Of a stretch of DNA of 36,595 nt, positions 7,360 through 14,917 are shown one piece after another. Below the pieces are notes generated by a model. That model had not been told where the DNA came from. It saw only the letters and a list, made by a program, of their open reading frames with translations, and did not search any database. How positions within the stretch are numbered: the first letter of the stretch is position 1; every line of letters starts with the position of its first letter. The position numbers were made by a program, and so were the translations under genes. Source of the DNA: Clostridia bacterium (GTDB lineage Bacteria; Bacillota; Clostridia; UBA1212; UBA1255); the NCBI GenBank assembly GCA_017560765.1, contig JAFZEI010000059.1, positions 1-36,595 of the forward strand. The letters run 5' to 3'.

Positions 7360-10002
7360 ATGCTTAAATTAAATGATATAGTAAAGGTTTATGATGCGGG
7401 TAGCATGCAAGTAAATGCACTAAAAGGTGTAAGCATGGAATTTCGTCAAAGTGAGTTTGTCTCAATACTCGGACAATCGGGTTGCGGTAAGACAACACTT
7501 CTTAATATAATCGGAGGTCTTGACCAATACACATCGGGAGATCTTATTATAAATGGTAAGTCTACAAAGCAATATAAGGATTCTGATTGGGACTCTTACA
7601 GGAATCACAGAATAGGCTTTGTTTTTCAAAGTTATAATTTGATTTCACATCAAACAGTACTTTCAAATGTAGAGCTTGCCTTGACACTTTCCGGTGTAGG
7701 CAAGGCAGAAAGAAAGCGCAGAGCTATGGAGGCACTTGAAAAAGTAGGTCTTAAAGACCAAGCTAACAAAAAGCCAAACCAGATGTCAGGTGGACAAATG
7801 CAACGTGTTGCCATTGCAAGAGCTTTGGTTAATAATCCTGATATTTTACTGGCGGACGAGCCTACGGGAGCGCTCGATTCAGAAACAAGTATACAGATTA
7901 TGGAGATTTTAAAAGAAATTGCCAAGGATAAGTTGGTTATTATGGTTACACATAATCCTGAGCTTGCAGATGAGTATTCAAACAGAATAATAAAACTTCT
8001 TGACGGAGAAGTAATAAGCGATTCAAATCCGTATACATCAGAAGAGAAAGATGATATTCCGTCGGATAAACATGCCAATAAGAAAAAAGAAAAAACGTCC
8101 ATGTCGTTTTTGACAGCACTTTCACTGAGCTTTAATAATTTACTTACGAAAAAGGGCAGAACATTTATGACTTCTTTTGCAGGAAGTATCGGTATTATAG
8201 GAATTGCTTTAATTCTTGCACTTTCCAGTGGTGTTAATCTTTATATTAAGAGAGTAGAGGCAGAGACACTTTCAAGTTATCCTCTTGTAATTGAGTCTGC
8301 TTCTATGGATATGTCGTCATTAATGATTTCCATGATGTCTATGGCTGAGGACGATCATACTCATACAGAGGAGAATACTGCCTTTTCAAATGATGTAATG
8401 ATGAAAATGTTAGAAGCAATGTCACAACAAGTTGTTGTAAACGACCTCAAAGCTTTTAAAGCCTTCCTGGAAAATGATGATAACGGATTTAAAGAATTAA
8501 CCACGGATATTAAATATACGTATAAAACACCTATGCATATTTACAAAACAGATACGACAAGCGGTGTGTTAAAGGTAAACCCCAGCCAGGTATTTGATAT
8601 TATCGGCTTTAATGACATGATGGGAATGTCTTCATCAGGAAACAGTTCGGGTGTAAGTTCTGCAATGTCTTCCAATATTAATGTTTGGACGGAGCTTATG
8701 AATAATAAGGAGCTGCTTGAAACGCAATATGATATTTACGGTAAAATACCGACAGAATACAATCAGGCTGTTATCATTGTAGATAAAAACGGAGAAATAA
8801 GCGATTATGCTCTTTACACTTTGGGTATAAAGGACCCTGCAGAGCTTTCTGGATTAATGAAGGAGCTTGCTACAGGCGGTAAGATTGAGGCAACTGAGCA
8901 AGAAAAATATACGTATGATTATCTCATGTCTTTAAAATATAAGGTTTTGCCTACAACTGATTACTATGAGTACAGTGCAGCAGAAGGCAGATGGATCGAT
9001 AAATCGTCTGATAATATTTTTGTAAAGAATTTAGTTAATAACGAATCTAAAGGTATTGATATTGAGATAGTTGGTATATTTAAGCCTAAAGAGGATTCGA
9101 CTGCTTCAGCAAGTTCAGGTTCTGTTGGTTATCATGTGGATTTAATGCCTGAGTTAATTGATATGGTTAATAACAGTGATGTTGTTAAGGCACAGAAAGA
9201 AAAAACAGACACCGATATTTTTACAGGTCAGAAATTTTCAAACGGTGATTTGATTGATATATCAAAACTCTCAAAAGAAGAATTGAACGCTCTTATGTCA
9301 ATGATGCCGGAGGATGTTCAGCAGCAATTTGCAGCTTTACCTCTTGAACAACAAATGTCTTTGCTGCAGTCGTACGTTGGTAAATCTATGGCAACATATG
9401 ACGGAAATCTTGAGCTTTTGGGTGTTGCTGATGTTGATACTCCTTTTACGGTAAGTATATATCCTGAGAATTTTGAAGCTAAAGAAGCGATTGTTGATAA
9501 GATTCAAAAATATAACGAAAGTAAATCTGATGCAGATAAAATACAGTATACAGATTATATTAGTGTTATGATGTCGTCTGTAACTACTATTATTGATTCA
9601 ATAAGCTATATTTTAATTGCTTTTGTGGCTATTTCTTTAATAGTGTCGTCTATTATGATCGGAATTATTACGTATATTTCTGTTCTTGAAAGAACAAAGG
9701 AGATAGGTATCCTGCGAAGCATAGGTGCATCTAAAAAGGATATTTCAAGAGTATTCAACGCAGAAACTCTTATTGTAGGTTTTGTTGCCGGTTTGATTGG
9801 AATCGGAGTTACGCTTGTGCTTATTATTCCTATTAATATGATAATTGAGATAATAACAGGTATAAGCGGAATAGCAGCTTTGCCTTGGTTAGGTGCAATA
9901 ATATTAATTGCTATAAGTATGGTATTGACTTTGATTGCAGGATTGATTCCGTCAAAAGTTGCAGCTAAAAAGGATCCCGTAGTTGCATTGAGAACAGAAT
10001 AA
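7360..10002 (+). CDS. MacB-like ABC exporter, ATPase fused to FtsX-type permease
   Basis: An 880-residue fused ABC transporter of the MacB/type VII class. The N-terminal ATPase shows Walker A GQSGCGKT (residues 38-45), signature SGGQ (about 143-146) and Walker B ILLADEP (D166, E167). Membrane segment 1 is at about 274-296, a large extracytoplasmic domain of about 440 residues follows, and three segments lie near 746-772, 800-830 and 840-868. Such proteins do not pump through the membrane but use mechanical motion to act on peptides, lipoproteins or cell-wall hydrolases. The outer domain carries Met/His-rich loops. The start ATG at 7360 is chosen for a GGAG 9 bases upstream; in-frame ATGs at 7255 and 7345 lack good sites. 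The substrate is unknown; no two-component system is adjacent. Confidence 0.88.
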   Translation: MLKLNDIVKVYDAGSMQVNALKGVSMEFRQSEFVSILGQSGCGKTTLLNIIGGLDQYTSGDLIINGKSTKQYKDSDWDSYRNHRIGFVFQSYNLISHQTVLSNVELALTLSGVGKAERKRRAMEALEKVGLKDQANKKPNQMSGGQMQRVAIARALVNNPDILLADEPTGALDSETSIQIMEILKEIAKDKLVIMVTHNPELADEYSNRIIKLLDGEVISDSNPYTSEEKDDIPSDKHANKKKEKTSMSFLTALSLSFNNLLTKKGRTFMTSFAGSIGIIGIALILALSSGVNLYIKRVEAETLSSYPLVIESASMDMSSLMISMMSMAEDDHTHTEENTAFSNDVMMKMLEAMSQQVVVNDLKAFKAFLENDDNGFKELTTDIKYTYKTPMHIYKTDTTSGVLKVNPSQVFDIIGFNDMMGMSSSGNSSGVSSAMSSNINVWTELMNNKELLETQYDIYGKIPTEYNQAVIIVDKNGEISDYALYTLGIKDPAELSGLMKELATGGKIEATEQEKYTYDYLMSLKYKVLPTTDYYEYSAAEGRWIDKSSDNIFVKNLVNNESKGIDIEIVGIFKPKEDSTASASSGSVGYHVDLMPELIDMVNNSDVVKAQKEKTDTDIFTGQKFSNGDLIDISKLSKEELNALMSMMPEDVQQQFAALPLEQQMSLLQSYVGKSMATYDGNLELLGVADVDTPFTVSIYPENFEAKEAIVDKIQKYNESKSDADKIQYTDYISVMMSSVTTIIDSISYILIAFVAISLIVSSIMIGIITYISVLERTKEIGILRSIGASKKDISRVFNAETLIVGFVAGLIGIGVTLVLIIPINMIIEIITGISGIAALPWLGAIILIAISMVLTLIAGLIPSKVAAKKDPVVALRTE

Positions 10003-10025
10003 AATTTTAAAAGAGGGAATTAATT

Positions 10026-12689
10026 ATGGAAATCAATAAAATTATGTGTCAACACATGCTTTGTGATGAGGCATCTTGCAAAGAAGTACCTTTTTGCATT
10101 GATTGTGAAAACCCTGTTTTTTCATTCAATGTAGAAGGAGAAGGATATAATGAGTATGTTAAGCAGTGGCGAGTGATAGTTTCCGCATCACGCGAGAAAA
10201 TTGAAGCGGGAGAGGGTGATATGTGGGATAGCGGCTTCGTAACGGGAGACGACATTCTTGATATCAAATATAATGGTAAAGCTTTCACTTCTAAAACAAC
10301 ATATTATGTGAAATTTTTTGCAATAGTTGATGAGAATCTTATCGAAAGTGAAATCGGTTTATTTACAACCGGTTTGTTTTACAGCTCTGATTGGCACACA
10401 GGATTTATTGGTATACCATTAGAAGCAACTCCTCAAATGGATTGTCCTGAAAAAGAAAAAATCGGATATGCTGCGCCTTATTTACGCAAAAGTTTTACAG
10501 TATCTAAACCAGTTGTTTCTGCTAAAGCATTTGCAACAGCGTACGGTGTATACGAGCTTTATATTAACGGCAAAAAAGATGAACATTATTCTATGGCGCC
10601 TGAATGGACAGATTATTCAAAGAGTGTTCAATATCAATATTATGATTTGACAGACAGTATTGTACAGGGCGAAAATGTTATCGGTGCAATCATTGGTGAT
10701 GGTTGGTATGCCGGAAATATTGCGGCTGTAGGCAGAAAGCAATACGGAGACGCACCCTTAGGCTTTATGTTGCACCTTTCTCTTACTTATGCAGATGGTA
10801 GCGAAGAACTTATTCTTACAAATGATACTTGGAGAGGTTCGTCAGGTCCGATTGTTTATACAGATAACCAAACGGGTGAGTATTATGATGCAAGACTTGA
10901 AAAAGAAGGCTGGTGCAGCGCTGGTTTTGATGACTCCGATTGGGTTAAAATTATAGGCGTTTATCCCCCTAAAACAATCGGTACTCGTCTCAAAGCTTCA
11001 ATAGGCCCCCAGGTTAAAGTTATGAAAACAATTAAACCTGAAAGTATTTGTGAAGATATTAACGGTAAATATATCGTTAATATGGGACAGAATATGGTTG
11101 GTGTGGCAGCAGTAAAATTAAAAGGAAAAGCCGGACAGAAAGTGACTTTCCGTTTTGGTGAAATGCTTAATCTTGACGGGACAATTTATTTGGAAAATCT
11201 TAGAAGCGCACTTCAAACTGACACATATATTATGAAAGGTGCAGATGAAGGAGAAGAATTCAGACCTCATTTTACTTTCCACGGTTTCCAATATATAGAA
11301 ATCAGTGGACTCGATTATATGCCTTCATTGGATGATATAACGGGTTTGGTAAAGTATTCGGCTTGCAGACAGACAGGTAGTGTTGAGACTTCAAATGCTA
11401 TGGTAAATAAGCTGTTTTCTAATGCTATGTGGGGACAAATCGGTAACTTTGTAGGTGTGCCGACAGACTGTCCTCAACGTGACGAGAGAATGGGCTGGAC
11501 AGGGGATGCACAAGTATTTTGTAAAACTGCTTGCTATAACCTTGATTGTTATGGTTTTTATGATAAATATGTTGAAGATATTCTTGAGTCTCAAAAGCCC
11601 AACGGCGGCGTAACAGATGTTGTGCCGAATGTTAAATGGCCTAATGGCTCTGACCTTGTAGGATATGGTCATGCAGCTTGGTCGGATGCTATGTTTATTG
11701 TACCTTGGACAGTTTATAACATGTACGGAGATACTGACATTTTAGCTAAAAATTACCAAGCAATGGAGAAGTTTTTCAAGTATCTTCTTGGTACTACTGA
11801 GGGCTTTTTAAGAGCTGATATCGGATACGGAGATTGGCTCAATATTGACGATTATACGCCTAAGAATGTTATAGCAACAGCATATTTTGCATATGCGGCA
11901 AGCATTATGGCAAATGTTTCTAATGTACTTGGTAAGCCTGAGCGCAAGGCATACTACGACGGAATGTTCGAGAATATTTCCGCTGCTTGGCGCAATGCTT
12001 TTATGAATGAAGAAGGCATAGTTAACGGTGATACTCAATGTTGTTATTTGTTGGCACTCAAGATGAATTTGTTAAAGCCGGAGCAGATTGAAACTGCTGT
12101 AGCTCATTTAATAAGAACAATTGAGCGAAAGAATTATCATCTCTCAACAGGTTTTGTCGGAGTTTCCTATTTGTTGCCGATATTGTGTGATTATGGTTAT
12201 TCTGATATTGCTTACAGGATTCTTCTTAATGAGACGTATCCTTCATGGGGATACTCTATTAAGAACGGTGCTACCACAATTTGGGAAAGATGGAATTCTT
12301 ACACCAAAGAAAACGGCTTCGGTAATGTTGCAATGAACTCATTTAATCACTATTCATTAGGCTCTGTTTCTGAATGGATGTACGCTTATATGGGTGGTAT
12401 TCGTCCTACCGCGCCGGGATTCAAGCGCTTTACGATTAAGCCTCACTTTACTAAACGTCTTGACAATGTAAATGTTAAATATGACAGTGCAAGCGGCTTG
12501 ATTTGTTCTGAATGGCACAGTACTCCTGACGGATATGAGCTTAATGTTAAAATACCTGCAAATACTACTGCTTGTATTGAAATCGATACAACAAAAGCAG
12601 CGGTGTTATGCGGCGGTAAGATAACGCAACACTATGATGGATATATTGTAAGTTCGGGAACTTACAGGTTCATATACAGAGGAGAATAA
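10026..12689 (+). CDS. Alpha-L-rhamnosidase, GH78
   Basis: An 887-residue glycoside hydrolase family 78 enzyme that releases terminal alpha-L-rhamnose from plant glycosides or pectic rhamnogalacturonan oligomers. The order of parts is typical: N-terminal beta domain, the Bac_rhamnosid_N region (about residues 155-320), concanavalin-like domain, (alpha/alpha)6 barrel and C-terminal beta domain. The acidic catalytic region DCPQRDERMGWTGD begins at D481, and the conserved TIWERW has its glutamate at E754. There is no signal peptide, so it acts in the cytoplasm on imported oligosaccharides. It has its own ribosome binding site (AGAGGGA) and follows the exporter by 23 bases; no rhamnose catabolic gene or sugar importer is nearby. 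Confidence 0.93.
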   Translation: MEINKIMCQHMLCDEASCKEVPFCIDCENPVFSFNVEGEGYNEYVKQWRVIVSASREKIEAGEGDMWDSGFVTGDDILDIKYNGKAFTSKTTYYVKFFAIVDENLIESEIGLFTTGLFYSSDWHTGFIGIPLEATPQMDCPEKEKIGYAAPYLRKSFTVSKPVVSAKAFATAYGVYELYINGKKDEHYSMAPEWTDYSKSVQYQYYDLTDSIVQGENVIGAIIGDGWYAGNIAAVGRKQYGDAPLGFMLHLSLTYADGSEELILTNDTWRGSSGPIVYTDNQTGEYYDARLEKEGWCSAGFDDSDWVKIIGVYPPKTIGTRLKASIGPQVKVMKTIKPESICEDINGKYIVNMGQNMVGVAAVKLKGKAGQKVTFRFGEMLNLDGTIYLENLRSALQTDTYIMKGADEGEEFRPHFTFHGFQYIEISGLDYMPSLDDITGLVKYSACRQTGSVETSNAMVNKLFSNAMWGQIGNFVGVPTDCPQRDERMGWTGDAQVFCKTACYNLDCYGFYDKYVEDILESQKPNGGVTDVVPNVKWPNGSDLVGYGHAAWSDAMFIVPWTVYNMYGDTDILAKNYQAMEKFFKYLLGTTEGFLRADIGYGDWLNIDDYTPKNVIATAYFAYAASIMANVSNVLGKPERKAYYDGMFENISAAWRNAFMNEEGIVNGDTQCCYLLALKMNLLKPEQIETAVAHLIRTIERKNYHLSTGFVGVSYLLPILCDYGYSDIAYRILLNETYPSWGYSIKNGATTIWERWNSYTKENGFGNVAMNSFNHYSLGSVSEWMYAYMGGIRPTAPGFKRFTIKPHFTKRLDNVNVKYDSASGLICSEWHSTPDGYELNVKIPANTTACIEIDTTKAAVLCGGKITQHYDGYIVSSGTYRFIYRGE

Positions 12690-12701
12690 GTCGATAAAAA
12701 T

Positions 12702-12731
12702 TTGATTTTGTGTTGCAAATTGCTATACAAT
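12702..12731 (+). promoter_or_regulatory. Possible promoter after the rhamnosidase
   Basis: TTGATT (12702-12707) and TACAAT (12726-12731) are 18 bases apart; a TATACA alternative gives 16. It would drive the short reading frame at 12747, but that frame has no ribosome binding site, so it may be a relic. Confidence 0.35.
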
Positions 12732-12746
12732 AAGCAGTTTGATTCT

Positions 12747-12866
12747 ATGATGTTAAAGGGACTTAATGAGGCTAAATCCGGATACGGCCTGAGTGTTGAA
12801 GAAGCTTTTGCTGAGCTTAACGGCGATACCATAAGTGTTACTGATGTTTTCAATAAAGCAAATTAA
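12747..12866 (+). pseudogene. Short antitoxin-like remnant
   Basis: A 39-residue frame (MMLKGLNEAKSGYGLSVEEA..., ending DVFNKAN) lies between the rhamnosidase and its terminator. The pattern of a helix, then a Gly-containing turn, then SVEEAFAEL resembles the C-terminal tail of small RelB/DinJ- or Phd-type antitoxins, which is normally preceded by a DNA-binding half that is missing here. No ribosome binding site is seen before either ATG. The frame continues open upstream to the rhamnosidase stop codon without further recognisable sequence. It is most likely a decayed gene end; a genuine small protein is possible. No toxin gene is next to it. Confidence 0.35.
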
Positions 12867-12884
12867 AAAGCTTTTTGTATGTAC

Positions 12885-12913
12885 TGCGGCACAATAATTG
12901 TGCCGCACTTTTT
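12885..12913 (+). terminator. Rho-independent terminator after the rhamnosidase region
   Basis: A 10-bp perfect stem (TGCGGCACAA with TTGTGCCGCA, loop TAA, 12885-12907) is followed by CTTTTT. Its 3' edge touches the stop codon of the convergent coat-protein gene. Confidence 0.85.
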
Positions 12914-13181
12914 ACAGATTGCTCATTACCTGACGGAATTTTGCAACGGCCTGTTGTACATCAGCCTGTTCTGTGTTTTTTACTTGATACCAACCTCGTG
13001 CCTTGAGGGCATTAAAAACTTCAAATTGAAGCTGTTGCGTTTCTGTAAACATCTTTGTGATTTCATTTCTGAGTATCTGACAAGATGCTTCGGAAACAGC
13101 TGTGGCATACAACTCAGTGAGTTGTTTTTCGGTGCTTAATGCATCGGTAATCATATCCTGCTCGGTTAAAATCTGTTCCAT
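12912..13181 (-). CDS. Spore coat protein, CotF family
   Basis: An 89-residue helical protein of the coat F (CotF/ferritin-like) family. The pattern is typical: TEQDMITDALSTEKQLTELY at the start, an alternating second helix (LRNEITKMFTETQQLQFEVF) and the family hallmark ARGWYQVKN near residue 68. It would be a structural component of the spore coat. The start at 13181 is preferred because AGGAGG lies just upstream; a longer frame from 13223 has no such signal and would overlap the preceding gene. The second coat gene is 26 bases upstream on the same strand, so the two form an operon. Confidence 0.88.
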   Translation of the reverse strand: MEQILTEQDMITDALSTEKQLTELYATAVSEASCQILRNEITKMFTETQQLQFEVFNALKARGWYQVKNTEQADVQQAVAKFRQVMSNL

Positions 13182-13207
13182 TTTTATTCCTCCTGGGATT
13201 TTTATAC

Positions 13208-13420
13208 TCACCAGCTTTGACACGCATGTGAATTTAAATATTGGAACATGGTGTCAAAGTGTTTTCGGTGCATTTGTTCTGCTTTTTCACAGACGGTCTT
13301 TAAATTGGGATCGGTGCAGTTTGCTGCATAAAAATGGTACTTTTTGACTGCCATGGATTCTGCGCCAAGCATGTCTTCAAGCATTGCCAGTGATTTTTCG
13401 GGCATTGTAGTATTTGCCAT
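13208..13420 (-). CDS. Small spore coat-like (CotF-related) protein
   Basis: A 70-residue helical protein (begins MANTTMPEKSLAMLEDMLGA) of the short CotF-like type often paired with a longer CotF gene in Clostridia. Two predicted amphipathic helices contain HFYAANC and EQMHRKHFDTMF; the His, Cys and Glu content recalls ferritin-like folds, but the metal ligands of true ferritins cannot be established. The ATG at 13420 is chosen because AAGGATG lies upstream; a much longer open frame to 13810 is antisense to the DUF421 gene and is not coding. It is co-transcribed with the CotF gene and divergent from the DUF421 operon. Confidence 0.8.
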   Translation of the reverse strand: MANTTMPEKSLAMLEDMLGAESMAVKKYHFYAANCTDPNLKTVCEKAEQMHRKHFDTMFQYLNSHACQSW

Positions 13421-13451
13421 TTTACAGTTCATCCTTTCGTGTTTTGTTGAT

Positions 13452-13500
13452 ACGCAGAATATTTTGCGTAAAAAAGTGAAAAATATGCGTGGAATATTCC
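13452..13500. promoter_or_regulatory. Pair of AATATT-centred palindromes, possible operator
   Basis: The 115-base gap between the divergent coat and DUF421 genes holds two dyads: an 18-base one at 13452-13469 (ACGCAGAATATTTTGCGT, one mismatched pair) and a perfect 10-base one at 13491-13500 (GGAATATTCC). Both are centred on AATATT, 35 bases apart. They could bind a regulator of both operons. No convincing sigma-A or sporulation-sigma boxes were found in the gap. Confidence 0.3.
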
Positions 13501-13535
13501 GTAGAATAAGAAAAATCGGTAAGGAGCATACAAAA

Positions 13536-14231
13536 GTGGTAAGTTTTGTCAGAACAATAATTATGTATTCGATAGTAATTCTTGTAATGAGAATTATGGG
13601 GAAAAGGCAAATTGGGCAATTGCAGCCGTATGAATTTGTAATTGCTATAATGATTTCGGATTTGGCAACATTGCCCATGCAAGACAGTGCTATACCACTG
13701 TGGACAGGAATTGTACCGATTCTTTCGTTGCTTTTGTTGCAATTGTGTATATCTTTTAGTGTATTAAAATCTAAAAAAATACGAAGCTTTTTTTGCGGAA
13801 AACCGTGCATAATGGTAAAAAACGGTTTGATAATAGAAGAAAATTTACGAAATCAAATGTACACACTTGACGATTTGCTGGAAGCTTTACGGTTAAAAGG
13901 ATTTCCGGATGTTAAGAGTGTTCAGTTGGCAATTTTAGAAAATAATGGAGAATTAAGCGTTTTGCCAACGAGCGAGGCACAAGAAATTACAAGGGGAGAT
14001 ATGAATATAAAGGCGCCTTCGGATGTTGTGACAGATTTAATAATTGGGGGATGCCTTTTAGAAGATAATATGGAATTATTAAATATAAAAATGGAGTTAC
14101 TCATGAGTGAGCTGCATAGGTCAGGTTTAAATAAAATTGAAGATGTTTTTTATTGTTATGTAAACGGAGCAGGAAAAATTGTTGTACAAAAAAAGGGTAG
14201 ACAGGCTGTGGATATTAAGGAGAGGATATAA
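13536..14231 (+). CDS. DUF421 membrane protein (YetF/YrbG family)
   Basis: A 231-residue protein of the DUF421 family. Three N-terminal membrane segments include the signature RIMGKRQIGQLQPYEFVIAI (about residues 20-39), followed by the cytoplasmic alpha/beta domain with LDDLLEALRLKGFPDVKSVQ and LAILENNGELSVLP. In Bacillus several members are spore or envelope proteins; the molecular role is not settled. The start is taken as GTG at 13536, with AAGGAG 10 bases upstream; the longer frame from 13344 would run through the divergent coat gene. The DUF4363 gene begins one base after its stop codon, the usual genetic partner in Clostridia. Confidence 0.87.
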   Translation: MVSFVRTIIMYSIVILVMRIMGKRQIGQLQPYEFVIAIMISDLATLPMQDSAIPLWTGIVPILSLLLLQLCISFSVLKSKKIRSFFCGKPCIMVKNGLIIEENLRNQMYTLDDLLEALRLKGFPDVKSVQLAILENNGELSVLPTSEAQEITRGDMNIKAPSDVVTDLIIGGCLLEDNMELLNIKMELLMSELHRSGLNKIEDVFYCYVNGAGKIVVQKKGRQAVDIKERI

Positions 14232-14232
14232 A

Positions 14233-14619
14233 ATGTATAAAAACTCATGGTTGTTTTTGTTGGCAGTATTGTTGATTCTTATTACAGTTTTTGTGCCCAC
14301 AATATCTTTTGACAGAATGTTGGGAAAAGATGTAGAAAAGTTTGTAATAAAAATTAACGAAATAAGCACATTAGAAGAAAAAAATAATGTGGAAGAAAAA
14401 TGTTGTGAACTTGAAAATATTTGGTCAGAACATATGGATCATTGGAGCTTTGTTGTGCATCACTCCGCTATAGAAAAAATCGATTTAAGCATTGTAGCTT
14501 TTATTGAATATTCCAGAAAAGGAGAAAAAGAGAGTGCTGATATAGAGGCTGAAAGGTTGATAAAATTACTGGAAATTACGTCAAAACAAGACAAGTTAAA
14601 TCTAATAAATATACTCTGA
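14233..14619 (+). CDS. DUF4363 family protein
   Basis: A 128-residue protein with one N-terminal membrane segment (about residues 5-25) and an extracytoplasmic helical part carrying WSEHMDHWSFVVHHSAIEKIDLS, the signature of the DUF4363 family. These proteins are usually encoded directly after a DUF421 gene, as here, and probably work with it in the envelope; no biochemical function is known. AAGGAGAGG precedes the ATG at 14233. A 91-base gap with a possible weak promoter separates it from the pseudopilin-like genes. Confidence 0.82.
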   Translation: MYKNSWLFLLAVLLILITVFVPTISFDRMLGKDVEKFVIKINEISTLEEKNNVEEKCCELENIWSEHMDHWSFVVHHSAIEKIDLSIVAFIEYSRKGEKESADIEAERLIKLLEITSKQDKLNLINIL

Positions 14620-14658
14620 TTTTGACGAAGAATGATGAAAAACGACGAACGATAATGC

Positions 14659-14687
14659 TTTACTTTGTGCTGAAAGAGGTGTATAAA
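14659..14687 (+). promoter_or_regulatory. Possible promoter of the pseudopilin-like operon
   Basis: TTTACT (14659-14664) and TATAAA (14682-14687) are separated by 17 bases, just ahead of the GGGGGTGAT ribosome binding site of the first small gene. Agreement with the consensus is moderate. Confidence 0.4.
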
Positions 14688-14710
14688 AGCATGTGTCAGG
14701 GGGTGATAAA

Positions 14711-14917
14711 ATGCACACACTGGAAACATCGATTATATTACCGGCAGTGCTGTTTTTTATTACAGTAATTGTTTGCGTAAGTTTAAAATATTCAGATATG
14801 GTATCGCAGCATGCAGATGAAATTGCAGCATCTGTTCCCGAAGAAAAAATTAGCCATACCGACGTTGTCAGAGGAGGCGTTGTGTTAAATGAGTTGTACG
14901 AGAAGTATTTGGGATAA
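14711..14917 (+). CDS. Small TadE-like membrane protein
   Basis: A 68-residue protein beginning MHTLETSIILPAVLFFITVIV. The spacing of the glutamate at residue 5 and the proline at residue 11 matches the E-(x5)-P register of TadE-like pseudopilins, but there is no leader peptide or cleavage glycine: translation starts where a mature pilin would. The rest is a short polar tail. The ATG at 14711 has a strong GGGGGTGAT site. The gene overlaps the next (DUF5702) by 29 bases. It probably acts in the membrane with the two following proteins; the function is unknown. Confidence 0.7.
   Translation: MHTLETSIILPAVLFFITVIVCVSLKYSDMVSQHADEIAASVPEEKISHTDVVRGGVVLNELYEKYLG

Noticed and set aside
13344-13535. 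Upstream extension of the DUF421 gene
   Set aside because: It would run antisense through the coat gene; GTG at 13536 has a well-placed AAGGAG and gives the usual family N-terminus.
13421-13810. Upstream extension of the small coat gene to a 200-residue frame starting at 13810
   Set aside because: The extension is antisense to the DUF421 coding region; AAGGATG and a normal small-coat length support the start at 13420.
14654-14767. A 37-residue frame starting MLYFVLKEVYKS ahead of the TadE-like gene, considered as an Flp pilin
   Set aside because: No ribosome binding site, no pilin motif, and most of it is an out-of-frame reading of the following gene.
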